A DNA stretch of 64,000 nt from Cristatella mucedo. Lineage: Eukaryota > Bryozoa > Phylactolaemata > Cristatellidae. Position 1 is the first letter of the stretch. Each line of letters opens with the position of its first letter. The notes beneath the pieces are model-generated. The model was not told the origin of the DNA and did no database searches. It was given only the letters and a program-made list of their open reading frames with translations. The position numbers and the translations under genes were made by a program. Location: contig WPIO01000001.1 in NCBI GenBank assembly GCA_009760855.2, positions 1 to 64,000 on the forward strand, in the 5' to 3' direction. Positions 45,023 through 57,978 of the stretch are shown piece by piece.

Positions 45023-48000
45023 CATGTGTATAGCACTCTTAGAGAACTTAATCTCTATTCAGGCGCTTCACATATGCCACGGAGCTCGAGCCCACGAACT
45101 ACGAACGATGGCAATTAATCATGTCAACCCTGAATCTTCTTAAGACAAAATAGCATGTTAAAACTACTCAGTGACTCAGAAATATCTGGGTGATCGAAGA
45201 GTTGGTCAAGTTGACAGGAATATCCAAATTGGCATATCCAAACGTTCCCATCAACAGTGACCATCGAAAAGCCGGTTTTCTGGCTGGGTTTTCTCAGTAA
45301 GGACTGAATCAGCCTGAGCGATACAACCGACCGACTACACATGACTAAGCAATCCTGTGCGGAGATGCGGGAGCAGAGCTAATGCCGTGATTGTAAAAAA
45401 CAAACAATCTAAAGCAAGATCGTGACCAAACCGACAGCCAGATTTGTTTAGCAATGGCCAGCCGTGGACCTGGATCCACGAGAGGGAACCAGTTGGCCAC
45501 AGAAAGCAAATGTCTAGAGCACTGACCTAAAGACATGATTACCAGCTGAAAAGTAGAAAGTAAAGTTAGAGTCGGTCGATGCAACCGTTTCCTTTAGAAT
45601 GTGGCAGAAAATCCTTGGTGGCTATCGCCCAGCGTCCGGCCGATTTACGGACATTGCTGCTGCTGGACATATTGCCACCGCAGGTATCGAACCTGGTCGA
45701 ATGGTGAGCACCTCATTCCTGAGCTAAGACCCAGTGGCCAAGCAGACAAGTCTCAGTGGCAATCATCCCAGCATAAAGGTGGATAATAAATTATTCCCTG
45801 CTGCCGGATCCGGTTAACAACTCACGTCCCACTCACACAGGGCAAGTCACAGCGATACCACCAGGGTTTGCTACGTCCAACCATTTGGGCTTCTGCAAAT
45901 GTTAGCTCAAACTCGAGTGTAGGCCTTGGCATGTAGATTGAAAATTACTATAAACAGGTAACGTAACTAACAGATAACGTAATGACCACAACCTTCGCGA
46001 ACGCCGAGGTCTGCTTGAGGCCACAGCGGCTGCAGTTCTCTCGAGTCGACTGAACCCTGCTCCCAAGAAGCTTGCACGAGCCACTGCCGGAAGCCACTGC
46101 AGACAACGTTGAACTGCAGGCAGCTCTCAATGGTCACTAAGAAGTCAGTCCAACTGAATCGACAATCTCTGAAGGTCTTCACTGGAAACCAGTCGACCCA
46201 TTAGTTCAGTTCAACACAGCCAAACAGTTTTAAACTCAATCTATTACTAACAGACTATGTAAGAACCTGTTCAGAATCACGGGTCCACAGCCTACGAATG
46301 TAACCTTACAACGACGGTAAAGAGATACGGCCTGTGCTCGGTCGCCTTGCGCAGCATTAGCAAGCATGCTAGAATCACCTGTGGCAGCATCTCCCGTAGA
46401 CGTGTACACCTGTTGCGGGCATTTACAATCAGCTTAAAAAATCTTCATTGCAATTTATCAAAGTACTACGCAACAGCCAACAACAGAACCCTAGACGTAA
46501 ACGCACGAAAAACCACATAATACCAAGAAAAAATACGAGACGAGAAGAGAGGCAGATATGAAAAAGAATATTTCTGCAAGTAGCTCATTTACTTAAGGCA
46601 GTGTCACATTCTCCTTTTGCAGATACACCCCCCTCACAGTTACTGCAGCAAGACGTCAGCGCAAGCTTCCTTGCACAGCACGCAGATAAGTCATTTGCTA
46701 AGTCGGTGTCTTTTTTGCAGTCGCCTTTAATAGCTACACTCTGAACACCACAGGGAATCACGAGCACTGCTGATTAGCAGCTCCCATAACTATTTGCAAA
46801 ATTCACTTCATCCCAGGATGTGCATTCGCTTAAAGCCTTCGGACACGTCGCATCACTTGATAAATCATAATTGATAAATTAAAAAAAATCAATTAATAAA
46901 TAAATTGACAAAATAAAATGCACCCAGCTTCCTGAGTAGTGGCTATTTCGTCTTCCTCAAGCGTTAAGCGGTAAGGCAGAGGCGCACTGGCCCGAGCCGT
47001 GCTCTCAACTGCGCAGAGCCTCGCAATGAGCAGGGACAGTTCCCGAGGACGAGGCTGGCAACAGTAGGTTGCCAGTGAATGTCGAGCGCTTCCGGAGCGC
47101 TGCTGCTGCTGGTGCTGCAGTCCTCGGCGGAGACTACGCGGCATGCGGTCAACGCTGCTGGTGCTGCTGCCTGGTCTACGGATCTGCCAAGAGTTTCTAC
47201 ACGACCTGCACAGAGGGCCAAAAATGTTGAGGCTCTCTACTCGCCCTTGCATCTTAGCCAAGAAGGTAAGGTGCTTGCGCTCTCCACGACTCAGGTCGCG
47301 GAGAGCGCGAGTCCTGTATAATGAGCAATGCTTTATTGCCCATTGCAAATGGTGGTGACAACTGACTGGCAAGGCTCTTCAGCAGCCACATAAATGTAGC
47401 TGCTGAAACAGCTAACCTTGTATTCCCTTTTTCCGATGGCAATAAGTCCTAGTTCAAGGGGGCGAGCGAAGAGAAGGGTGGAGAGAGGAGGCACCCAAGC
47501 AAAGACACTTCGCACGCCTGCTGGCACAGCTCGAAACCACAACCGGCTTTTGAAAAATGCCACATTACCTTGCGACTTGCTTGCTACGGTCTTCTTGTGT
47601 TCAGATTTGCTTTTCGACACTAGAAAAAAAGAAGAGGCCAGCAGCAGCTTTGTACAGAGTGCACCGAGGACCGCTGATTGGCAGATCTGACCACAGGTCA
47701 GAGGGGAATGGGGAGCATTGCCAACCCTCACTATTACCCAACCCTATTTGACCTCGAAATTAAAGTGTGTCAGAGAATGCAGCAGAGGCAGAATGACAAA
47801 TCGACAGGATAATCGCGAATACACGCACGATACGCACGCCCTTGCAAACAGACTGCAGACTCGCGGTGCTCACGCTGACAGAGCTAACTAATGGGAAGAG
47901 CAGCGTACGCATTGTAACAAGACCAAAGACTACCAAACTTTGACAGCAATGAATCAGGAACAAAGTACAGAGCACAGACCACAGGATGTTTGCATAACTA

Positions 48001-51000
48001 ATGCAGATGACAGCAAGAAAATTAGACAGCGAACACTCAGGCCTGCCTTTCAAAGAACAGTCTGAGCTTTCCGCAATTTTTCACGGGTACGCACGGTTGC
48101 GCTTTCATAAGAGTAAAACGCCAAAAAAATGGCGCGCTCAAGGACGGTGTGGCCACACTGAAGCAGTGAGTTCCAACGGCAAGCAAGAGGTGGCAGAGGC
48201 TCGCTACGCGGCACGATTTCAGGGGGCTCAGCGCCCAGTGATGGATGAGACAGGAGGCAGAGTCGCCATCGCAGGTGCCATCGCTGCCAGTCACGTGCTG
48301 CCTGCCTACTGGGGGCGCCACTTACTCATCTGCGTCTGCTCTGGGCTTTCGGGACGTGCCACACCGGCATAAGTCTTGCCCCTGGAAGTCTTGCGCACCA
48401 GAGAGCTGCGCAGCCGCTCGAACGCAGCCGCGATGCTCGCAGAGCGCGTGGGAGGCACGTGCGAGCCGCGTTTCTTGCTGCGCTTCGCTTCCGAAGCTGA
48501 GGCAGCAGCAGCAGCAGCTGCTGCACCGGTGCGCCGCTCGGCCGAGGACGACCGGCCATGCTTGTCGCTGGCGCCGTCGTGCTTCTGCGACTTGTGCGGC
48601 GGCAGCCGCAGCTTCTCGTGGCCGCCGGAGGCGTGCTGCGAGCCAGCGTGCGTCCGGAGCAAGTCCGCGTGGCGGGAGTGGTGCTGGGAGCTTCCGCTGC
48701 TGCTGGCACCGCCGTGAGCCGACGAATCGTGGCTGGCTGCTTCCCGACGCAAGGTAATTTGCAGACGTTCTTTGGCGCGCTAAAGCAAAAGAACATGAGC
48801 GCTCATTAATGCACTCCCTGGCAGGCTAAGGGCAGCAGGTTGAGCTGGAGCGGCGGAAGAGGGCGAGCGGCGGAAATGAGAACCAAGACCAACAACAAAA
48901 ACCGAAAACCAACCATGCAAGCAAGCAGCAAGCCGGGTCTCTCATGGGCATAGTTTTCGCGTGCAATGCCAGCTCACATCCAACAGATTAAGCTCCAATC
49001 CTGCCCTCGCTGAGCTCAAAAGAGGCCACCTTCCGCTGGCCGCTGCAGCGGCCAGCGGAAGGTGGGTGGTTTGGGCGCGCGCAGGCACGGCGATGTCACC
49101 TGATACAGGCTCTTCTTTTTCCTAGGCTTTGGCGGGCCGTTGTTATTCTCGTTGCCCTCCAGAGAGCTCGACGACCAACCGAGCGTGGCACTCTTGTCGC
49201 TAGGCTTTGGGACAAGGAGAAACTTATACTGACCTCGCTTCTGCAGCCACAAACGACGCAAAGCGCACAAGCAAAGGCATCGTGAAAGCAGTGCTGGCTT
49301 ATTAGCACGCCGGCAGAAACGGCAGCAAACCTCAAAAAGAAAGAAAGAAAGACAATGCACATGCAGACCCAGCACAGATGCAAGCAAGCGGGACACAGGA
49401 AGCCACCCAGAAACACGTGTGGCTGGGCTAGAAGATTTAGCTCTTCTTATATGTCATAGGTTATACTGTTGGTCAACCATTGCCGTGTGCTCCGAATTTA
49501 GGTTCCGTATTCGACAGCTGCCGAAATTCTGAAAGCTTCGTTAAGAGGACTGCTTCTACAGCTAGCTATCACGTCCGATCCCTATCTAAGATGAGGAGCT
49601 GCCTTCTATGGCGGCTTGCAAGAGATTCTACTAGCTCCGTGGTTCTGCTTTTTAAACTATTGCAATTCAATTTTGGCCGGGAAAACAAAAGAACCACAAA
49701 GGGCCACTGCAACTGGTGATGAATAGGGTTGCGAGGCATGCTTACAAATGCCGATGGTTTGACTGTGTGTGTCTCGTTTGCTGAAAGAGCTTGAATGACT
49801 GCCGATTTGATACATTACATTATTCCAGAGTGGGTACATACTTACGGACACGAGAGGCAGCGGTGCAGCGATAGAGCAGATCAAATTAAATGGGGGTCAT
49901 CGCTAGTGCGAGTGCACCCGGACACGTGTTCATAGCCATATGACCTCAAATAACCCATTTCGTCAAAGTAGGTCAGAGCTGGAGTCATTCTCGGCTCGGG
50001 TTTCGTAGGCTCAATCCTCGATGACAGCCAGCATGCAGCATACTTCTTTCTCTCTAGCACCACGACATCCCTTTGGGTATCCGAATATATGTAATCCGGC
50101 GGAAGGCTCGACTTAGCAGGTCAAAGGTTGCTCTGACAGTCGCGAACCGGTCAATGGACTCTCGTATGAAGGGCAACAAAAGAAGCACCTTCGTGCACGG
50201 CGTCTAGCAGAGAGCCGAGGTAATGAGTAGGCAGCGCTTCGGCAACGTCTACGTAAGTTGAAAAAAATTGCAAGGAAATGTTTCTGATTTCAAACTAACC
50301 TGGTGCCGAGGCAATGGAATGTCGTGTTCGCCAACAGCCTCGACGTAGCTCATTGGCCTCGGTGGCACCCAGCTTGCACCGGTCGCACTCGACTGCAAGT
50401 AGCAAGTGGACGATAAACAACTAGCCCAGACAAAAGCAGTAGCACGCCGTATCATCGCCTCGTATTGCAGTGCGAAAAACTACGTCTATCAAAATAAAGA
50501 AAGAAAGAAAAAACAAATGCATGCAAAACCACGAGCAGAAGTTTGCCTCGAGCAGGAGTTGCGTTTGTGGAGAAGCAGGTGCTAAAGAATGTGCTTTGTG
50601 AATTGTGCTTCTCCACAAACACATAAATAATATAATTAATATAATTATATAATAATTATAAATAATAAATTATTATATTATAATATGATTATTATTATAA
50701 AATAATTATTATGTTATTATAGTGTTATTAACATTAATTCATTTAGCAAATTAATTTAGCAAATTAAGAATGCTAAATGCACCGAATCGAACTTCCTCAC
50801 GGATCGAGCAGATCGATCTGTCTCGATGGACCACACTCTCAATGCAGCCGGTGCCTTTATAAGGTCACCCGTGCGGCCTTATGCCCTGGTCTAACAATAG
50901 GGCCTGGTCATGGTGGCACGGCAAGTCACTAAAGCAATGTTGGTTAGGTGTATGGTGGTTAGTGAGTGAGTGATGGCCAGCCTAGGCAGTATAGTAAAAT

Positions 51001-51130
51001 ACTCATGCTTTGGTAGAGAGCAATTGCACGGTGGGCCACAGAACTGTAATTATATCGGTTTTACATTAACAGCACGACATGTACGCAGCCAAGGCTTTCA
51101 AGTGGTGTCATTATACAGGTGTCATAGAAT

Positions 51131-51169
<39 letters not shown>

Positions 51170-54100
51170 GACAGTAGGTCCCAAAAGGCTGTCTTGTGGC
51201 CTTACTAAAACGGTGGAAGCATGGCTACACACCCTAGCTATTTGAGATAGAACTTACAGGTAATTTGAGTGATGCTTAGTTTTGTTTACCCACTGCAGAA
51301 AATGTAAAGCACCTAGCATGAAATTGAATTCTTTGAGGGCACTTTATCAAGTGTATTATTATTATTATTATCTCTACAAATACCGGAAGGAAAGTAAGCT
51401 GGTGAAATCATAAGACGTATACAGTGGCCATAAGCTTTTACACATTTGCCCTCCTGTGCGTATACACGTATCTCAGCCGGTAGCTTTTGGAACTACTGTT
51501 ATTTTTTAAGTAAACTAAAATGTGCATTTTCTTACATCGGTTATCAAGAAGTAATGTTTTAATCGGTTATATATTGCTCAAGGGGACTTAATAATAATAA
51601 TAATGCACTTGATAAAGCGCCCTCAGAGAACTTAATCTCTTTCTAGGCGCTTTACATTGACTTCTGAGCACTAAAATCGGCAAACCCAGAAGTAGGCGTA
51701 TTTGTTGACGCCTTCTTGGTAACTGAATAACTCCGATGGCTAGCTACAACTCCGGATTTCGATGGCTAGGCCAGAAATAATACTCCCCTCGCTCATTGGC
51801 GTGCTACACAATGATAATGCTAAAAAGAATCTGCTAGCAGTGTGTCTTGTAGTGGTATCTCTAAATATGGCCGAAATTCCCAGGGTTGCATTTTTAGACG
51901 TTATTCTTCTGATAGAAGGTGTGACATTTTCTTGGTGTGCTAGCACACAGAGGAAATAAGGGAGACACCCAATGACCTTGGCCGCAGCCAAAACAAAACT
52001 TGCATGCAGTTGAAGCACTTACGGCTAATGCGAGCCTTCGGATTTTGTGAGGGGCCAGCTGTGGTCTTACCATCTTCGGCAGGTCAGCAAGCGAGAGACC
52101 TTTACGGAATCTGAAGAAAGTGAGAAAGCTGTCCGATATAACATTCGGAAAATGTCCGTGCAAGAGGAACGATGAAGATTCGGCCTGCATCTGGATGCAG
52201 GGCTCGGGCTTCTACTAGGAGGGATAATCGGCTCCTCAAAATGGAGTGCCTGAAGGCCCAATGTGCACTAACTCGAGTCCATGCCAAAAGACTAGAGCGC
52301 TTAGCACAAGCATGATGCACAGTGAATGAACAGTGAGGTAAAAGCTCAACGAACAAGGGCCTTCAGGGTAAGGGTAGCAAAGAATGCTCCACTATTGACA
52401 AAAGCCCACAAAGAAACAAGCCTAGAGTGGATGTGGCAGCAAAGTCATTGGACGACCAAAGATTGAGAAATTGGGAGTCTCCGAATCGGCTGAGACTTCT
52501 AGACAGTAGCTTGAAACCGACCATCAGCTGCATTATGGGACACATTGCAAGCGGTTTGGCATGCTATTCCATCCTTAAATTCGTCGTGTCAAGGCCATAC
52601 CGAATAGCTGACATAGCTAATCGAGAGGACCCATATCCTACGAATGTCAGTGCTAATACAGCCTATGCGCTGTGAGTGTCAAGCAATGTAAATCGTGCGA
52701 TGGGCTGTTGTGTCTATTTTGGCACAAATTTCACTAGTTTCGGGTAGATTTCAAAACCGCTCACAGCAGTGGTCGACCAGGCGGCTATAGTTGGGTGGGT
52801 GTGGCAAAACTTGTGGCCACTAGAGTAAACATATGCTTGCCTCAATTACCCTGCACGGCCGGCTGATGCCGAGCTGCCAGAGACTGAGTCCGTGTTCTAC
52901 TTCTAAGCCCTGCAGGGTCTCGAGCAGCATAGTGCTAAAACAGAACCTGACTGCTCTCTTTCCTCCCGAGAGACATAACCTGCTGCACACCAGCCTCCTC
53001 TGTCCCCTTGGCAAAAGCTTGCCACCCTGCGGACTTTCCTTCTGCCACGGCTCGACTACCTTTATCAGGTGCGGCTTGTACCTAAGGCTGCCCTGCAGCC
53101 AGCAGAAAAGGCTCTGATTGAGCTACGACGGTTCATGTACGGTCTGCCGCACTTCACGTCGGCACATTTCCGTTAGCGCCACGCTCCGGCCGGCGGCCTT
53201 GACCTTGGTCTATTTCGAGACGAAAGCCTCTATCCGACTCGTTTTGCAAGCCTGTCGAAAGCTGTGCTCGCTCGACCCGTGCATCTGCCAAGTCGCACGT
53301 CACCGCCTCGACCGAGCCGTCGCCAGCTCGGTTGGTTCGTCATTGTCTGACTCGGAGCGTTCGCGAGACCCGAGCCTAGCAGCCTTTGACCCTGGCAACA
53401 GGATCGGCCGATCTCACTGTGGTCGGATGCACACAAGTGCATCAAGCGGCTCACCTGCTGCCTCTTGCTGGCCGGTGGCACAGGAGTGCTGAAGGTATCC
53501 ACCAACTCTGAAGGCATTGAGTGTGGTGATAACGAATCGGCAGGAGTTCGCCAGATAGAAGGCCAGGCTTGGGCAGCCCAGCCTGCAGAGGGCAGGGTCA
53601 GCCGCTGCCTGGCCAAGGACAGATTCACCACCCACAGCCAATTCCAGACACGGATCTTGGCCTGTCGGTCTGGGCCAGGCAGTGTGTACATCCACCGAGC
53701 GCGCCTGGCCGAGCTGCCAGTGGCTGCTGCTAGGAGTCGATCTTACCCCGGGACGGTTCCCAGCTGCTGCCTATGCCACATGGCGGCAGAGACCGGTTGC
53801 CACGTGCTGAGCCACTACCGGTGGATGCTGCACGCAGATGGCCCGACATAACCTGGTTCTGGGTCGCCTAATCAGAGCTCTTCCGGCCACCTTGCTCACC
53901 TGCAAGTCGGCAGGCTGCGCTCTCACGTTTGCCGGCGTCCTGCTCTCATGCTGGACCTGATAGACAACGGTACCGAAATGGTAATCGTTGATGTGATGGA
54001 GCGCACCACTCGATGCCCTGGTCGTGGCGGCCAGGAATAAGAACAGTAAGTATGCGGCCATTGCCATGTCTTTCCTTACCGCTAATCTACCGGTCGGCGG

Positions 54101-57100
54101 CGATAGGGAGGCCCTTCATAATCGGGGCTCTCGGCAGCTGGTGGCCATAAATGAAGCTTGTCTGGCGGACCGCGGCATTCCAGACACGGAACAAACGATA
54201 CTGCAGTGGATTTGCTATTCCACGACCCCGGCAGGGCAGGGCAGGGCACTGCCGGTTAATGTATATATGCACATTTATTATTTCAATATATATTTATAAA
54301 TATTGAAATAATAACTATATATGGTGCTGGCTCGAAAAATCTATGCTCGTGGGGATTAACACAAATCTGAAACTTTGCTGAGTATTACAAAATCGCAGCC
54401 AAAAATACTACCACCGGTTAAGATTATTAAGAGAAAGCAGTAAACGTACCAAATGGTGCATGCTGCCACCTCAGTTGGACTACTTGGGGTGGAAAAACAT
54501 TCACAATTAACTGGTTTGGCGGTTTCACGTGGGTGCAGAAGCAGTTGCAGTTTTCGAAGGATAGTTTTTGGTAGCACAACCAGGAGACAGTGAAGTGAGA
54601 TTTACCAGATATACCTCTCTAGAAAAATGCATCTGAATAACTGTGTCGGGCACTAGTTTGGGGAATGTTCAAGGTTTGAGAGTTCTTGTTTTGCAGATGC
54701 ACATACACAGGCAATATCTGGTTTGAGAATATGCAAGAACTCAGTAATGCAGTTAGAGCAAGAGACTAGCTCCCTACGATTCCCGATGATAAAAGAGCCA
54801 TGGAGCACTGCAACGCTGCTTTAGAAGTCCTGGCAAACACGTGAGATGCCTAAACCATGGTGACCTGCATGGGTTATAATGTGTTCCCTGAAGTTATGAG
54901 ACAGAAGTTTAATTTAGTGCCTGCATTTAGCAAACTGATATAATTAAAACCTAGGACACAATTTAAAATATTCATAAACTGCTTGCTTACCGGAAAACGA
55001 TTTTCGATTTTCTTTGTTGCCACCGTGTCATCGAATTCTAGCATCCCTTCGAACCATATCAAATTTAGGGTTGTGAATACTCAAATTAGCATGCTTCAAA
55101 CTCTCGATACCTCGTACAAACCTTAAATCCTTTGGAGACCGTGCATTTAGCTCGTATGCTCCCACAGCCTGGAACTCCCTCCCGACCTGCATCAGAACAT
55201 CCCCTGACCTGACCACATTTAAAAGAAACTTAAAAACATACCTATTTAGGACAGCATTTAGTGGGTCCTTGTGATTCGTCCTCGATGTGCTTATGCGTGC
55301 TGACACTGTTCATGCTGCCACTAACCACATTTGCATGCTGACCCAGTGCATGTAACCCCTAACCATGTTATTCATTTTGTTTGTTTTTCAAGCATGATTT
55401 TACTTACTATTCTATTGCGTATCACTTTGCAGCAAATGTAAAGCGCCTAGAAAGAGATTAAGTTCTCTGAGGGCGCTTTATCAAGTGCAATATTATTATT
55501 ATTATTATTATTATTATCGATGATTGATGAAAAAATGCCTAAGACGGTTGGTGAGATATATTTTTATAGAGATGATTCTGGACTACAGATCGAGCTCTCT
55601 GACAGCGATATATCAAGTGTATTATTATTATTATTATTATTGGCCTAGCAAGCCATAAAACTGCTCCACATCGTTCCGTGCAGAGCTTCGACCCCTAGAT
55701 ATATTTATCCTCGTGCGTACTCAATTCTCCCGCACTGCCTGAATGCATGTGTGCACGCTTTTAACTGCTAGTGGGTGTCGAGTAACAACCACTGCGTCTG
55801 CTGCGGTTGGCGACCAAAGAGAGATCGTGCGGTAACTCCCGTTTGGGCAGGTGGGGGATAACTACAGCATTGCTTGACCTGAAGGTAAGTGTGCATCTGC
55901 TGCTTCCGAGTGAGCTGCCAACGAGCACCGATAGAGTATGCACGCATATGCTCACTGAGACAAGAGTTGCACACTGACGCCTAGCGCTGGCTACGATAGA
56001 TAGATAGATAGCTCACAGCTCACCGATGCCGGAACTCTATCGCGCAACTTCATATCGACCCGCGGCAGGGTCACGCTGGATCGTCGCTGCTCGTCCTCTG
56101 CCGCAGCCGCCTCAATTCTGGCTGGAAAGGGTAGACTGGAGCCGGCCTTCTGGCTGCGCACGGAATTATCCCTGCTCAGAAACGCTTCCAGAACTTGTCG
56201 CACGTCTTCTCGCACCTGGCTAATGTGGGCAGCACCATTTGGTGGCGCAACGCGGACGTCAGCCTCCACTGGTGAAACGAGCGGTCTGTTTCCAGTCTAA
56301 ACAAAGTAGGAACAGCAAGACCGCTCTCAGACAGACAGACAGACAGACAGACGGGCTGCTGCTATGGAGACGGCACGCTGTCCCTTTATCGGGCACAAGT
56401 AGTTAACAGCGAATAAATTAAATATTTAAATTGGTGGCATTGCACACAACAGATTAGCAAGTCAACTGATACATAATAATGACATGCACAATTCTTCTAT
56501 ATGAAAGCACATTTAAGAACGACTTAGTTGAAATATAAAATAAATGTAAGAACAATTCGAGTGGACACAGATGGAATTGCAGGCTCCCTTTCATTGCCAA
56601 ATCAACAAAAGGCCCTGACATCAGTCGGTATATAGCTACATGCTTTGGTAGCACACCGACTGGCGGCACTGAGGTTCCAAAGATTTCAGCCTCCTTAGAT
56701 TTTTTTAGTTTTTATTTTACTTATTAAGATTTCCAAAGATTTCAGCTTCGTTAGAAGCTAATGCCCAAAGGCAGAAGAGAGACCACAGGTGCAAGTGCTT
56801 TCACATAGGTAAACCGGAGCAAGAGGACCAAGGGGGGAGAGGGACGTACAAGGAAGTGGCAGTCGATACCTGTAAGTCGACACTCCGCTTGAAAGACCAG
56901 GGCCAGGGCTGCTTGGAGAGAGAGGGTGTGGTGTAGTGTGGCTCGTGCCAGGCTTTGCTCTACTGGTCGTGGTCGAGTACATGGCACTATGTCACCAATA
57001 CGTGATTCTTGGTCCCACTGCCCAGTGAAGCGATCCCACTACTCCTATGCACTTCGACAAAAAAACAAGCATTACGCTGAGCCAGCAGTCTGTGGTAGTT

Positions 57101-57879
57101 TGAAATTAACTTACAAACAGGATGTCACATTGGGTAGAAAGGAATTTCAGTGCGCTTTTGAACATACTCATAATATAAAGGTACTTATGGTACACGTGGC
57201 ACAAGCTGGAACCTAAACAATCTTCATCAGAACACAAGTCGAATCGGATCAATGCGCAGGTCTGTGTAGTAAGCTTCTGGTAAATCTGGAGGTTAGCCTA
57301 CACCACCAAGATATATACATAACCAAAATACATGCACACATGACAAAAATACACACACACACAGATATATAACCAAGTACATCGAATGGGCGACCGGATA
57401 GAGATAGGCAGGGCCCAAGTAGCAGCAGAGGGTGTCGCACGAGCACCGAGAGCGGCTGCTAGCTAGCAAGCAATAATAAAAACAAAGGCAGCTGCAGTAA
57501 CCGCAGCTCGCAGCAGGCAGCACAAAATTTGGGGAGGTGCTGCAGCGATTGAGACGTAGAGAGGGAGCAGGAAGCATGGCCAGCCTGCTTGGCATACAAG
57601 CAAGGAACGGCGATCTGGTTTGGGAGAGCCAATCTGAAGCAGCCTGAAATGGATTTACATCGTATGCTTCTCGGGGTGGGGTAGTTAAAGGAGTGGCTTC
57701 AAGCCCATGCGGCCAGTGTCATTGGTTGGCAACAGTTTTACACTAGCACTTGGGAGGAAATTGGACATGTTATGAATCCGAAAAAAAGATTTCAATGGGG
57801 AGAGCCACAAGTTTAGAGAAAACCTTTCACTATATGCATGCACACGTGCAAGCACATGCAGACACACACAGACATACAT

Positions 57880-57978
<99 letters not shown>

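Noticed and set aside
47040-47205. Further gene B exon after acceptor CCCTCTGTGCAG
   Set aside because: Acceptor and phase are good, but no acceptable donor leaves the phase needed by the 42,963 exon, so it is not included.
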